Numbered from the stretch's first letter, positions 26,001 to 38,600 are shown. The stretch: 64,000 bases of DNA from Pisaster brevispinus (GCA_023634235.1 JAMKCF010000014.1:2059501-2123500), one strand, 5' to 3'. Translations and numbers: made by a program. Notes: generated from the sequence alone by a model not told the origin.

Positions 26001-27467
26001 ATGTTTATGTGGTGGGTGACATTTTTTGTTTTCTCGCTCGGGGGAGAGTTTTTGCAGTAGCCAGTCCATGTTCCGGTAATTTCGTTACCAATAGCAAATC
26101 AATGCAACTTGCATGTACTATCAAACACTAAACATTCGTCCGGTTTGATTGGTTGCTCAGTGTGCCCCTAGCTTTATTAATAAGTGTTTTTAGTCCAGCT
26201 TGTCCTGCCACGGAGATTTACACACACACAAACTTCCTAGTCAGGTTGCCCGGGATCTGGGTCCGGTGGGGGCCCTGGCCTATTTCGGAGTCAGTATGAC
26301 CTGAAATCTGTGTCAAAATGACCCAGAAACTCGGTCAAACTGACAACGATCCCGAGTTAAAATCCCATTGAAAAAAATTTTTTTTTAGGGTTGGACTGAT
26401 CCGGAAATGGAACCTGGAATCCGATGTGACGGGAGATTCTCCCCCCCCCCCCCCCCACACGGTGAACTGTGTGCAAACGTCTTCTGATAACGCCCTCTTT
26501 TGAGTCAACTTCCTTCAGCCCATGTCAATTTCCCATCAAGGGGGACAGAATCTCCGGGGACCGATTTCCCTATGACGCTGGCGTGATTCGGAAGTTTTTA
26601 AAGTGTGAAACTTTTTATCATTGACTACATGGCACACATACTCCCAATTTAAAGACGATACCTTCTATTTGATGTTACCCGCAGGTTGTCCTCTACAATG
26701 ACGTATTACGGTGCCTCCATCAACGCAACCAATCTTGCTGGTAACAAATACCTCAACTTTTCTCTTCTTGGCTTAGCAGAAATCCCGGGCTACCTCCTTA
26801 TCTTTTTCACCATGACGTGGTAAGTCTAAGCAACTTTGATCATGCTATGGATATGTTTATGATATTGTTTTAAAGGCCCGTTAGATCAATGGGAGACTTT
26901 GGAACGGTAGGTGGCAGCAGACATACCAGGTAAATTGTCAATGTTTACGTAGTTCTAAGCATGCGCATATTACTGAAAACAATGGATTTACCAGCCATTT
27001 ACGTGTAGAGACTCGAATTGGAGACAGCAGTGAAAAAGAGATTAGTTTTGTGTGTTTTTTTCCCGTAGGTGGGGTCGCCGCCCGTCGTTAAGTCTCTTCT
27101 TCTTTATCGCTGGTGCCGCTAGTTTCACAACTGCATTTTTGCCGGCAAAGTCTGGTTAGTTTCCGAAATTTACCGTTTTAAAACAAAATTGCTTCTCTGA
27201 TATAAATTGCATCATCTCTCTAAAGACACATTGCCACAACAGTTTGCTGTTTGGATTTACTTCCTATCCTTTGTAATTAACGAGTTTTTCATTCAATAAA
27301 ACACATACATTGTTTTGTTTCAGAGAGAGATATGCCAAAGTTTGTTTAACTCATATTCTGAATTTATTTCATGGTTATAGCTCTACAGAGATGTATCGAG
27401 CACTGTAAATTGTGATAGAAGACGATTTCATTGGATATAAGATGGATTATATATATATTATTTTATT

Positions 27468-27502
<35 letters not shown>

Positions 27503-28949
27503 TTGTTTGGATTGATTGGTTAATTTGTTTATTTATTTGATTTTTTTATTTTTATGTTTATACTAAGGTAACGGAACTGATTTGACCGTCGTTATCATAG
27601 CAGTGGCTGTAATGGTTAAATTGTTCATCGTCTGCGCCTACACCATCAACTTGATTTGTTGCACTGAACTTCTACCGACACCACTCAGGTAAAATTCAAC
27701 ACAATTTATAAAAATTACCTTTTATAAAAGTAAGCTATCATGCTCTAATGGGTTTTTTGTTTGTTTGACCATATTCTCACTAAGATTTTTAAGTGCAGGC
27801 GGAATTTGCCTGGGGAAATTTCCTCAAAGGTTTTTTTTTTTAAATGCGTCTGGTTTTAAAGTGCTGCAAAAAAACCCTTTTCCAAAGTTATATACAGGAG
27901 TGGTGGAGCTGAAAAAATGGCCGCAGGCAGTGTTCATGTTTTGTGTAATCAACCATGCAATAACAAACCTGTGAACAATTTGGGCTTAATCCGTTGTGTG
28001 AATAAGGGGGGGGGGGAAACGTGCACAATTTTCAGCACGTAAACACATTGTCCTTAAATTCGGTTTTAACAACCGAAATCAGCTATTGATTTTTTTTCTT
28101 TTCTTTTTCCTTCTTCTGTTTGTTGTTGTTGCATGGAAACGGTCTTTTGTCACAAAGTCGTTGATTTGATTGTACCATTTTGTTGCATAGGAATTTTGGA
28201 TTCGGAATCGGATCAGTCTTTGGAAGTATTGGATTTATGGTCGCACCATTCGTCTTATATCTGGTGAGTCGAACAATTAATTTAAAAGTACGAAAAAAGT
28301 AAAACAAAAAAATCATCACTTTAATTGAAATGGTATCTGCTGATAGACCTCTTGCATATGACGTCACAAGCAGTAAACAGCACCCTCGTGCACTGACTGA
28401 GATCAATGGAGACCTATCTTTGGCTGACACGCGTACATGTTTTCATTGTTTGTCATCAAAGATTACAGACAGTGCAGGGTACACAAATCTTAAAAATTAA
28501 ATTAATATATAATAATATATAAAATCAATGGATAATTGTATAATTCAAATGATATCTTTTGCTTTCAGTTAGTGTCAAATAATGGTCACTAATCGGTTAA
28601 TTAATATTTTCACAACACAAAACACGCAAATTTATTATGCTTGTGAAATCATAAGCTTTCAATAGAGTGCAATTATTAAAAAAGAAAGAAATCAATGACC
28701 TTTTACCATTTACCTCTTCGAAAAGGAATTTAGGACGGTGACTAAACTACCTTTCGTTCCTGCCTTTCCTCTCCACACCAGGCTGATGTTGCGGACTATT
28801 TACCGTTGAGTGTTTTCGGAGGTCTTTGCATCACGAGCTCTGTTCTTGTGTTTGCTCTCCCGGAGACCAAAGACAACCCTTTGCCAGAGACGATGGAAGA
28901 AGCCGCTAATATTGGCAGACAAGCACCAAAACGCCAAGAACGAGATTAA
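23033..28949 (+). CDS. SLC22-family organic ion transporter 2 (MFS)
   Basis: Nine exons: 23033-23410, 23981-24211, 24797-24993, 25724-26011, 26685-26819, 27069-27154, 27568-27688, 28191-28263, 28782-28949; 558 aa, phases 0,0,2,2,2,1,2,0 as in its two neighbours. Starts MTSTSLLDDALHYIGKYGRY; TM1 follows. The extracellular loop holds one NKT glycosylation site and ends TDWKY...STIVTQ. MFS motif GYLSDTFGRKR is at 156-166, GYNQVQF...MEMFPPECRTL opens exon 3, LDDSVRWL is at 271-278, WGRRPS at 411-416 and a PETKDNPLPETMEEAANIGR tail closes the protein. Predicted 12-TM plasma-membrane carrier; substrate unknown. The cytosolic loop encoded by exon 4 is two codons longer than in the other two genes. 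Repeats occupy introns 1, 4, 7 and 8. Confidence 0.9.
23468..23634. mobile_element. Family P repeat with CRE octamer, copy 2
   Basis: gatctcttgcatatgacg then tcacaag, catcattggctgagagt-like centre and gcaaaatgcaaggggtat end match the core at 4480-4628. Perfect TGACGTCA at 23486-23493. Lies in intron 1 of SLC22 gene 2, 60 bp after the exon. Confidence 0.65.
24280..24375. repeat. Dispersed 'CCGGGTCA' repeat, copy 2
   Basis: ttccgggtcaaagtgaccc, ggtcaggccc and catccgggtcaattcttgtc match copies at 26230-26385 and 35868-36480. In intron 2 of SLC22 gene 2. Confidence 0.45.
24994..25723. other. Intron 3 of SLC22 gene 2
   Basis: Contains a (AT)n tract near 25606-25620 and a purine-rich segment. No recognised exon or element. 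Confidence 0.5.
26230..26385. repeat. Dispersed 'CCGGGTCA' repeat, copy 3 (uninterrupted)
   Basis: Reads cccgggatctgggtccg, ggccctggcctatttcggag, ctgtgtcaaaatgaccc, ctcggtcaaactgac. It serves as the uninterrupted reference for the copy at 35868-36480 that has been split by another element. Confidence 0.5.
26400..26610. repeat. Dispersed 'GGAGATTCTGTCCCC' repeat, copy 2
   Basis: gacgggagattctcccc, cggtgaactgtgtgc, gccctcttttgagtcaact, tccttcagcccatgtcaatt and ggggaccgatttccc align in order with 9125-9262, 43150-43290 and 53065-53260. In intron 4 of SLC22 gene 2. Confidence 0.55.
27460..27506. repeat. (TTTA)n microsatellite
   Basis: About ten tandem TTTA units in intron 6 of SLC22 gene 2. Confidence 0.9.
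27895..28085 (+). repeat. Dispersed 'GGTAGAGCTGACAAA' repeat, copy 2
   Basis: ggagtggtggagctgaaaaa, catgttttgtgtaatcaacc, aacctgtgaacaatttgggc and aacaaccgaaatcagct match copies at 12525 and 55695. In intron 7 of SLC22 gene 2. Confidence 0.55.
28340..28482. mobile_element. Family P repeat with CRE octamer, copy 3
   Basis: gacctcttgcatatgacgtc then acaag, atctttggctgaca and tttgtcatcaaagatta match the cores at 4480 and 23468. Perfect TGACGTCA at 28359-28366. In intron 8 of SLC22 gene 2. Confidence 0.6.
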
Positions 28950-29032
28950 ACGGGAATTACCATCGATTCGAAAATTTAACTAACTCTAAGTTCGTTGAGT
29001 GAAGCTGCGACCACGTATTCCCAACCACCACC

Positions 29033-29505
29033 ACCAAAAAACAAAACAAAACAAAACAACAGCAACAACAAAAACAACAACAGCAACAACGAAAAATGAC
29101 CGAGCCGAAGACAAGTTTCTTTATCACAAAGCCACGAAGTGCGAACCCTGCAAGGTTTTAAACGGCCTTTTAAGACCAAGTCGCTACTCGTTTATTCCCA
29201 TTCCTAAATACCCTTTTTGTAAAGCGTTTTTTGAAAACCTACTCCCCCAAACCAACAACATCTAGACCAAAAACAAACAGACAGACAGACCGACAGAAAA
29301 AAACCACACACAAACAAACACCCCAACACCCCTACAAACAAACAAACAAACGAACGAACAAACAAACAAACAAACAAACAAACAAACAAACACCCCAACA
29401 AACAACAACAGCAACAAGTACTACTACAACAACAACAACAACAACAACAACAACAGCAAGAACAACAACAACAGCAAGAACAACAACAACAACAACAACA
29501 GCAAG

Positions 29506-29539
<34 letters not shown>

Positions 29540-29593
29540 GCAAGAACAACAACAACAACAGCAACAACATCAACAACAACAACAACAACAGCA
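29033..29593. repeat. (CAAA)n/(CAA)n compound microsatellite
   Basis: Blocks of AAAC, AGAC and CAA units interrupted by caccccaacacccc. The complementary pattern of GTTT plus ggggtgttgggg recurs at 34524-34690 and 59779-60000. It would lie in the 3' UTR of SLC22 gene 2 if the AATAAA at 29928 is used. Confidence 0.9.
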
Positions 29594-29927
29594 ATCTGGA
29601 CAATAATTGGAAGCCACAGCTGAAGGTGAACTGCCTATAAAGCCTATGGCCACTCAACTTTTGTACGGTGTTTCCAGATGTGGATTGGTGGAAGTTTTTT
29701 CTTCTTTCCCCTATTTTTTTAAGGGGTAACTTTATGATTGAAGTTATTAAAAGAAAATACAAATAGTGTAGAAATTTACATTGTTGGAGCGTTCTTGCAG
29801 CAATAGCGCACTGCTTTACTTACATACAACAGTAAAATTAATGAGCTTTGATTGCTTTTAGTGGTGATTAATCTCATCGTCATAGTGGTTTTTATGTGGT
29901 GGACAGAGGATGCAACTTATTTTGGTG

Positions 29928-29933
29928 AATAAA
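29928..29933 (+). terminator. Candidate poly(A) signal, SLC22 gene 2
   Basis: AATAAA 979 bp after the stop codon, beyond the microsatellite. Motif-based only. Confidence 0.3.
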
Positions 29934-30450
29934 ATGTAGCACAAAATATTTTTCTCCCATTCAGTTAAATTTTACAATGTGGCTTTATTTTCAATTCTTA
30001 TTAATATATCAATTTCAAATAATATTCTTGGGCATGTTATTTGTTTTTGTATTTTTGTTTCCAAATGTTTGGTTGCGTATCTCTTTTACTGCACGGGAAA
30101 ACAACATGTTCTTGCTTTATTTATTGTCTTGAGAAAGATACTAGTACCAGAATGTATTTGTTCCTTTGGTGACGCAGTGGGTTTTTGTTGGTAGTGCAAG
30201 TCAAAGAACCCAGATTACACTTATCGTGGAAGAGATGTGGAAACCCAGGTGTTTCTTCAAGCACGTATTGGTACTGGAGGCAGCGGGGCCAACGCCTCTG
30301 CTGAAAATATGCTAGGTGCCACCCCTCCCCTAAAATGTTTTGAATATAAAAAATAAAAAAAACTTTCATATCAATTGAGGGATGGTGGTATTGCAGTGTG
30401 TATATTATAGGTCTAATCAATTGATTCCTCGCTTGTGATGGGTGTTAAAA

Positions 30451-30564
30451 GGGGGCACTGTCGTCATGATCATCAGGCCCGCGGCTGAACATAGAGTATT
30501 ATGAACTCAGGCCTGCTATGATCATGACGACAGTTTCCCCTGGTCTGTTAAAACAGACCAGGGA
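30451..30564. repeat. Two adjacent hairpins
   Basis: gggggcactgtcgtcatgat pairs with atcatgacgacagtttcccc about 60 bp on. It is followed at once by cctggtctgttaaaacagac with cagg closing a second 10-bp-arm hairpin. Possibly a MITE remnant or a transcript structure. Confidence 0.5.
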
Positions 30565-30692
30565 GTGGGCAATACTACAGTCTGTAGTAGGTTTTTGCCC
30601 TTTTCCCCATAATTCCGCCCAGGAAATGTAAAAAAAATTCAACTTTTGGGCAGTCCACCATCAAACCATGTGGAAACATAATATGGCAGGTG

Positions 30693-31611
30693 TATGGTGG
30701 CCCTGAAGGGACATCGCATATCGCAAACGTGTGCGCATACGTATGCGATGTCGCGAAATAAATCGCGAATATGTGCGCACACGTATGCAATGTCGTGAAA
30801 CAATTCGCGAATATCTGCGCACACGTATGCAATGTCGTGAAACAATTCGCGAATATGTGCGCACACGTGTGCAATGTCGTGAAACAATTCGCGAATATGT
30901 GCGCACACGTTTGCGAATTCATTTGCAATGTCGTGAATTTTATTGCATACCTTGTCGCATACCATTCAATAAAATTCCTAATGAACTGGGGAGTTGTAGC
31001 AGCTAGTCTGGGATCGATACGTACAAATAGATATAAATAGGGTCTGACTAATTTACCTTCGAGCGCACTCTGTTCCTCACGCTTTTCTAATAAGTGAATA
31101 ACTATTATACTAACCATTGTACCGGTGCTCATTTTAGTGAGAATAGTCCGACGATTGTTTGCATGGACCTTTTGTTTTGTGATATGATGCTGTACCATCA
31201 CCATGTGGCTGGCCGGCTAGGCATGGCCACACCATGGAGGTAGCTTGCGTACTCCCTAGGTTACTAAAAAATTGCCCGCAAAATGTCATCACCCCAAAGG
31301 TATGCGACAAGGTATGCAATAAAATTCACGACATTGCAAATGAATTCGCAAACGTGTGCGCACATATTCGCGAATTGTTTCACGACATTGCACACGTGTG
31401 CGCACATATTCGCGAATTGTTTCACGACATTGCATACGTGTGCGCACATATTCGCGAATTGTTTCACGACATTGCATACGTGTGCGCACATATTCGCGAA
31501 TTGTTTCACGACATTGCATACGTGTGCGCACATATTCGCGATAAATTTCGCGACATCGCATACGTATGCGCACACGTTTGCGATATGCGATGTCCCTTCA
31601 GGGCCACCATA
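30693..31611. mobile_element. Foldback transposon with 42-bp repeats in its arms
   Basis: Left arm 30693-30963 and right arm 31299-31611 are near-perfect inverted copies starting tatggtggccctgaaggg; a unique centre of 335 bp separates them. Each arm is mostly a tandem array of 42-bp units: four on the left, five on the right, so arm lengths (271 and 313) differ by exactly one unit. Each unit holds the palindromes ATTCGCGAAT and TGTGCGCACA. Flanks carry an identical hexamer CAGGTG (30687-30692, 31612-31617), a likely target-site duplication. The architecture resembles the foldback TU elements described in sea urchin. No transposase is present. It lies between SLC22 genes 2 and 3. Confidence 0.85.
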
Positions 31612-31617
31612 CAGGTG

Positions 31618-32361
31618 TTATTTGCACAGGGTAGAGTTCATTCACCTTGAAAATCTCAATACAAATCCTGCGGTCGGGAGGGCTGCCATCTGTTTGTACA
31701 CATAAATCTTGGCAAAGTCTCAAGGGATAGGGTACTTGGTACAACCATCAACCATTCTGTATTGTAGCTATCAGATGAAGCCTGTGTGAGACTGGTTGAC
31801 CTTTATCAAGGTAACAGACACCATGCTAACCCAAACATCCACATGTGTGTCGGGGGGGGGGGTAGTAGATTTCGTAAAAACCTTCTATAAACTATAGTTA
31901 GTGTCCCGCAATACAGTATGCATTCGGAAGTATGCATTAGGCTTGTATTTAGCAAAATATTTTACCAAAATAACATTGTAAATGATTTGTTTTGCATTTA
32001 TTATGACTGACAACATCTACAAACCCCTTAAAAGATCTTGGGATTGATAATAATGGGTGTATAGCTTTATCCCTGGGTGTGGTAAGATTTCACCAAACCT
32101 ACTACAAACTATAGTAATGGTCTTGTCATACAGTCACATATTACGTAATTCGCATCCTGGAGGGTTAAACCATGGAGGAAGGAAAAGAAAACCTCGTGTG
32201 TTGATTGCCCGTGTCATACAATATAATAGCATAAAGCAGTGGTCATAGTGACTGTGGTGGCTCCCCGGGTGTGTGTGTACGTGTGTGGGTGTACATGTCC
32301 CGCGGTTTAATTAACATGGGCCATAAGGAAGAGGGCGCACGGAATTTCTACACAATCAGCC
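31618..32361. other. Intergenic upstream of SLC22 gene 3
   Basis: Contains a G-run near 31851-31862 and two similar stretches: gtagtagatttcgtaaaaac with actatagttag, and gtggtaagatttcaccaaac with actatagtaat. They lie about 200 bp apart, probably an old duplication. No gene seen. Confidence 0.45.
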
Positions 32362-32371
32362 GCGCATGCGC
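32362..32371. promoter_or_regulatory. NRF-1-type site upstream of SLC22 gene 3
   Basis: The decamer GCGCATGCGC is the palindromic core recognised by NRF-1 family factors and lies 247 bp before the ATG. Two overlapping-type CAGCTG E-box words follow at about 32385-32396. Binding is inferred from the consensus only. Confidence 0.5.
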
Positions 32372-32515
32372 GAGACGCGAGAATCAGCTGCAGCTGCCAC
32401 AACACCGAAAACAACAGTCCCGCCGTTTGCAAGGTCAACTAACCCGCGGGTATGTTTGTCTTCGTGTGTGTAGGATCGCTGTCATCACATCACACTTCAC
32501 GCATCGTAGCTAAAA

Positions 32516-32546
32516 ACATAGAGCTAGGAACCCTAGCTCTATGCTA
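32516..32546. repeat. Hairpin palindrome before SLC22 gene 3
   Basis: catagagctagg and ccctagctctatg face each other across two bases, about 75-100 bp upstream of the start codon. Function unknown. Confidence 0.55.
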
Positions 32547-32617
32547 AAAAGAAGTGTACTGTACATGCTGCAGTACAAATGGAGCCAGCGCTAAATGGTT
32601 CTAGGAAGTAAACCATC

Positions 32618-35600
32618 ATGGCACTGACAAAGCTCGACGATGCACTGTATAGCGTCGGAAAATACGGCCGATATCAGTTAGTAATGAGCGTCATAATTAC
32701 TACAGTGGGAACAATGTTCCCCGCGTGGCAAATGATGGGGATAATATTCAGTGCTGACAGACCGAATTCCTTTCACTGCACAAATGATCTACCGTTACAG
32801 GAGACTGCCCAAGCCGTTGATAACAACAATAACAAGACGGCTTGGACGAACGCTTCGTATGTGTCGGTGGATGACAGTATCACCAACTCGACTTCTGAAC
32901 ACGCGAGATCTCGAGAGACATGCCAGGCAGTCAGTTTCTTCAATGGATCGGAAAGCATTATCCCGTGTACAGAATGGAAGTATGAACGGCTGTATAACGA
33001 ATCCACCATCGTGACCGATGTAAGTACACAGCCTAAAACCATCATAAAAAATGTTATGACCGTTTGTACAGTTTATCACGCATGAAATAATTATGTACTG
33101 TTTCTTTCGTCATTTTGGTTGTTGTTTTTGTATTATTTGTTTTTTTAACATACTTATATCAGGATAAGTGTAGTAAACACAGTTCAGGCATGGTGTTGTG
33201 TCTAAGTAAGTAAATGTTTCGATGTATTGATTTTTTTCAAACGCCGTTCTTAACGCTTTTTTTAAACACCCGAAAGGCGCCCCATTGTAAACAGGTACGC
33301 AGAGCTATGTTTGGAATAATAACCCGCATTGATTGGATTAATTTTACATTTTCTGGCCAGTAGTTCTCTAAAAGTAATCAGTCTATTGTATCTAACAACG
33401 TGGTGGAATTTGTTCATACCATTCGCCAAAAGTGAACTTTGAACTTTGGTCTTTGCCCTGGTCTTTGCCCTGGTGACAATGAAAACAGTTTGTTAACAAG
33501 CGGAATATTCATACTCGAACATTACATGCATTGAGGGTTAGGCCTTTATCATGACTTGTCAACATTTGGTTCATAGATCATATTTGTGGTGCACCTTGGA
33601 TATTTTACCTTCTCACTATAACATGTGGGGTGGGAAATAATATGATAAGAGTATTGATATAAATATTTATAACGCGCATTTATCCATCACAAAAGATGCT
33701 CGTGGCGAAATAAACCAGATGACTGTTTTCGTGTCTAAATTTGTTCTGTGTGGTGACGGGATTGTGGGTTCTAGTGTACAATGTAGTTGCTAAACGGAAC
33801 AATTTTTGTCAGAAACTTAGTAGTTTTGTTGAATCGGGTATTGTAAACTGGTATCATTGTGTGTAGCCAGCCTCGTGATGACCTTTTGCCCTTCACATGT
33901 TTTTTTCTTGCGAAGAATAAATTAGTTGCATGAGATTAATCATTTTATATTTTAGACATTCATCGTGTCGATTTTCTGTAGTATTTTAGTGATCTTTTAC
34001 TGCTCTTTTCTTGTGAAAAATACACTAGTTACAGGAGATTAATCTTCTTCTTTTTTAGACGTCATCGTGTGGATTTTACTTTAGTGTTTTAGTGATCGCT
34101 TTTCCGCCGTGCCTCATTAATTCAAATTAAATACAGATCTTCTGAATAAAACATAATGAAAATGAATGACTTCTTAACGGCTGATACGATTTTCTGATTT
34201 CCTTACAGCTCGATCTTGTCTGTGATCTAAGTCTACTTGTCGAAACCGCCCAGTCGATTTTCCTATTCGGCATGCTGACTGGTTCGGTACTGTTCGGGTA
34301 CCTTTCGGATGTCTTCGGAAGGAAGATTGTGCTCCTCGGGGCCTGCGTGGCGAATGGCGTGTTCGGCATGGCCGTTGCTTTCGTTTGGAATTACGTTGGG
34401 ATAGTGTCGCTCTGGTTTCTGACCGGCATGTTTGCGCAAGTGAGCAAATGAATGGAAGGGGATAAAGAGTGTTTATTATGATAATTTTAGCAACGGCTAT
34501 TAACATTCCTAAAATTATCATAAACAAGTTTGTTTGTTGGGGGTGTCTGTTTGTTTGTTTGTTCGTTGGGGGTGTTGGGGTGTTTATTTGGGGTTTTTTG
34601 TTTGTTTAATTGTTTGTTTAATTGTTTGTTTTGATTGTTTAATTGTTTGTTTGTTTGTTTCTTTATTTATTTATTTGTTTGTTTGTTTGTGATTTTTTGA
34701 TGCGGTTTGTGTTTGTTATGGGGGTTCTCTTTCTTTGTATGTTGCTGTTTCTTTTATTTTTTCTTTGTTTTCCTTTTTTGTGGTGGGGGGCAATGTGACT
34801 GATTATAAGCCTACAGTTGACAAATTCCCCCAAAATGCTAATAACGTTCAGAGACAAAGTGAATGAAGAGGCAGTAGGCCTACCCAAGACCACGAACCCT
34901 AGATGTACGTAACTGACTCTTTACCCCCTCTTGGACAGAAGAACAGTTATTCTGGTAAAGGTACCACCATACAGGATTAAAGGATAACACATAATGTTTG
35001 TTTAGTTTTAGGCCCAAAGTTTCATACTTACACGAAGTTCATACCTAAACAACTGTTCTGATAACATTAAAAATAAACCGTTGATTTTGGTTGTCACTTC
35101 AGAAATGAAGGACAATGTGTTTACATGCTGAAGATTGTGTATGGTTTTTCACTTGACTCACAAAACGGATTAAGCCAAAATTTTCAAGCGTTTTATGTGG
35201 TTGATCACACAATACGTGAACGCTGTCTGCGACTATTTTTGTTCTTCCAGTTTTACCAATCCTGTACAATACTGTACCTTTAATCAAAATTGTTACCCTC
35301 TTTGTTCACCCCCTGCCTTCTGTGTGTGCTTTCATCTCTGTCATCTATTTCCACTTGACTGCTTTTGTTACACCAGTATACCTGTTTATGCTTGTAGTGT
35401 TGTTGTAATGTTTGTATGTTGTTATTTAGCCTTGCTAGGGTCGAAATGTCAGCCACTAACTACTTGTTTGCATTTATACCATTGATGAGCAGTTTGCAAG
35501 CAGCTAATACTATTTGTTCACCTTTAAAATTCATTACATATATCGAAACTTTTTTTTTTTTTTTTTATATTCTATAAAATGAACAAATAATAACTTGATT

Positions 35601-38600
35601 TGTTGATATCTTGTTCTCGTACAGGGCTATAATCAAGTGCAGTTTGTGATGATAATGGAGATGTTTCCTTCGGAATGCCGAACTCTAGCGGGCAGCATAA
35701 ACAACATGCTCTGGGGTATTGCCATGGTGTTTCTAGCCCCAATAGGCTACGTGTTTACCAATTGGCGCTATATGCAGCTTGTTATTTCAGTACCATGTTT
35801 GATAGCCGCGCCGCTCTGGTTGTAAGTATAGCTTGTTGTGTGTTTATCAATTTTTACAACTTCTTAAGACATCCGGGTCAGAATTGACCGAGATCCGGGC
35901 CCCGTGGGGCCTGACCCATTTCTTAGACTGGTCCCCTGTCTTTATCCGCAAGGATAAAGACATGCACTGGTTTTACAGACCCATTGATTTCATTGGATAC
36001 AACGATTTCATTGGATAAACGTGCTGTGACGTAAGCTTTGCATATCTGTGTTATGATTGGTCGAGGTTACGAGGTGATGTAGTTTGTCAGCTTGCACTTT
36101 CGATCGTCTGCTGCATGCAACTAGTGTCATGTAGTGTCGTTATATTTACTATGTAATGTGAACATGTACGTGTGAATTGACTGGAGTCGCCGAGTCCTCG
36201 TGTGAAATGAATGCTAGGTCAAAGGTACATCTGCCAACATCCGGTCTGGCAGGTACATGTATCTGGCGTTATTCACGAGCCTCGAAGTGTGACGTCAGAT
36301 GTTCGGGCTACCCATTTCTAAGTGACGGAATCTGTTTCAAAATGACCCCAAAAAGGGTCAAACTGACGCGCAGAATCGGAGTCAAAATCCAATACTTGAA
36401 ATCACTTCCCGAGTCAGCCTGACCAAGAAACGAGCCAGGCTTCCCGTGAGCTGGAATCTGGGTCGATTCTGATCTGATAATTTTAGAGTGTAGTAAAAAT
36501 AGTTTTACAACTAACGGCCATTTATAACTTGTTAAATATTTATTTTCTAAATGATGTCCATTTCAGGTTTTGCTTTACAAATTCGAAGTCCAACTTTTCA
36601 GCTCATTTCTTCCCATTTTCTTTTGGTGTACCTGTATGATAGTACATGTACCAGGAAATTTCCATTGAATAGCTTTGATTCACAGATACTTTCACGTTCA
36701 TTCCTGTGTTCTTCTGTGCATTTTGTAGCTTAGTCATTATTACATTATATTATTGTTTTCTTTCCAGTTTTCTTTTCTAAACATATTTTTAATTGTAAAT
36801 TCTCTTGATTGGCTGCGATGACGTTTTCATTGGTAAACCATTTTAATTCAATCCAATTCACTAGGTTACGCATACCTATACAGTCATGTAAATACATTAT
36901 ACTGTAAGTACGATTAAGGAACAATTTTTCTCACTGGCTTTATGATATTTTGAGCCTTCAACAGCATAGCAGTTTGGGGTTGACATGAGTTTTGTCATAA
37001 TCGAAACCAGACAGAAAGAAGAGGAAACGCTCATGATAAAAAATACCACAAACGAAACAAATTATACAGTTCGATGTACCAATGTTCAAGTGAGGTTTGC
37101 GGTGGCACCATTTGCATCAATCTCTTTTATGAGTTGTGATGGTTCTGAGAAGAACTGGTGGTTTGACATCTCGACGTTTCGATCAGTATGCTCTGTCGTC
37201 TTCAGGAACAATCACAGAAGACGACCAGAGCATACTGAAGACTGAAGACGATCATCCAGAGCATCTGATCGAAACGTCGAGTCGTCGAACCAAGTGTCTT
37301 TCTCAGAACGACCACATCTCTTAGACGATACTTTTTGTTTGTTGTCACCGCAAACCTCACTCGATTGTACTTCCACCAAGCAAAGTTTCAGTTTCAGATG
37401 TACCACGCGTATGTTTAAACACTTCTCACTGTACTTTGTATTTATATCGCACATTTAAACATGGCCATGTGATCTTCACTCGACCAATCAGTGTGGACAT
37501 ACTGTACTTTACCGGGTATTTATGAACGTTGATTTTTTTATTCCATGTCTACAGCCTTTTGGATGATTCCGTGAGGTGGTTACTCGCAGTAGGGCGCAAA
37601 AACCAGGCACGTGTCGTACTGGAAAAGATGGCCCGTTGGAACAAAAGCACGCCCCCACCCGGTGGGTTTCTTCACATTGGAGATTTGCCACCTCCTTTGA
37701 TCACGAGCGATGACGACAACCAAAATAACCTTTCTGTACCTACTGAAAGTTTACCAGAGAAAAGCACGTGCAGGTTTAAAGATATATTTAAAAGTCGGAG
37801 GGTACTTTTAAACATAGTTATCGTATATTTTGTATGGTGAGTAATGTAGTTTTAGAGAAAGAGGTAATAATCAAACAATTTAAATCTGAGAAAGGCTTTA
37901 GGCGTGACGCCATTCTCGGGCATATGAAAACACGCAAGTCTTCGCAACAAGTGTCGTTAATTCTTTCATTATTGTTTGCAACTTCGACGACTTGTGGAGC
38001 CCCGAATTTTCATAGGTTTGTTAGTTTATGCATTATTTGGGTATACCAAGTGAGGATACTGGTCTTTGACAATTACCAAATGTATACACTTCCTTTAAAA
38101 GGCCAACGGGTACATTTATCCTTTCTTTTTTGAGACGAAGTGAAACAATTATTATCATAAGTAGACACTAGTTTCAGATTTTTGTATTTGTTCAATTACA
38201 TTTTCTTTGTAAGAGATGAACAATTTCTTTAACCGGCATTATATTTTATCACTATCATATTTTTGTTTATTCTACAGGTTCGTATCACTGCTGACGTACT
38301 ACGGAGCATCGCTAAACGCAACCAATCTTGCTGGAAATAAATATATAAATGTTCTACTACTTGGAGTGGTAGAGCTGCCCGGGTACATAATTATCCATTT
38401 CACCATGACGTGGTAGGTTATACCGCTAACCCTCATCAATTTACCTTGGGTCTAACAAGTTCAAGTTTCCTCGTGACGATTGAGAAAAGAAGACAAGTTA
38501 TTTTTAAGCATTCTTTTGAAGCAATGTCGTGACCTCTATGCCATGAAAATTATGAAAAAAGACTTGTCAACAAAAGTGTTGAAACAATGTTAAATTTCGC

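Noticed and set aside
29231..29762. Thr-rich and Leu-rich frames
   Set aside because: Again a CAA/CAAA microsatellite, lying in the probable 3' UTR of SLC22 gene 2.
30735..31590. CRISPR-like array of regular repeats
   Set aside because: Units are contiguous without unique spacers, arranged as inverted arms, and the window is clearly animal DNA.
31612..31617. Assigning the 30.7-kb foldback element to a named superfamily from its 6-bp flank
   Set aside because: The inverted ends can be extended by one or two bases, which would shorten the duplication, so target-site length is not certain from one copy.
30639..31705. Overlapping open frames of 80-209 codons on both strands (repeats of HIRELFHDIAYVCA and similar)
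   Set aside because: The 42-bp tandem unit is a multiple of three without stops, so several frames stay open by arithmetic. The sequence is the arms of a foldback element.
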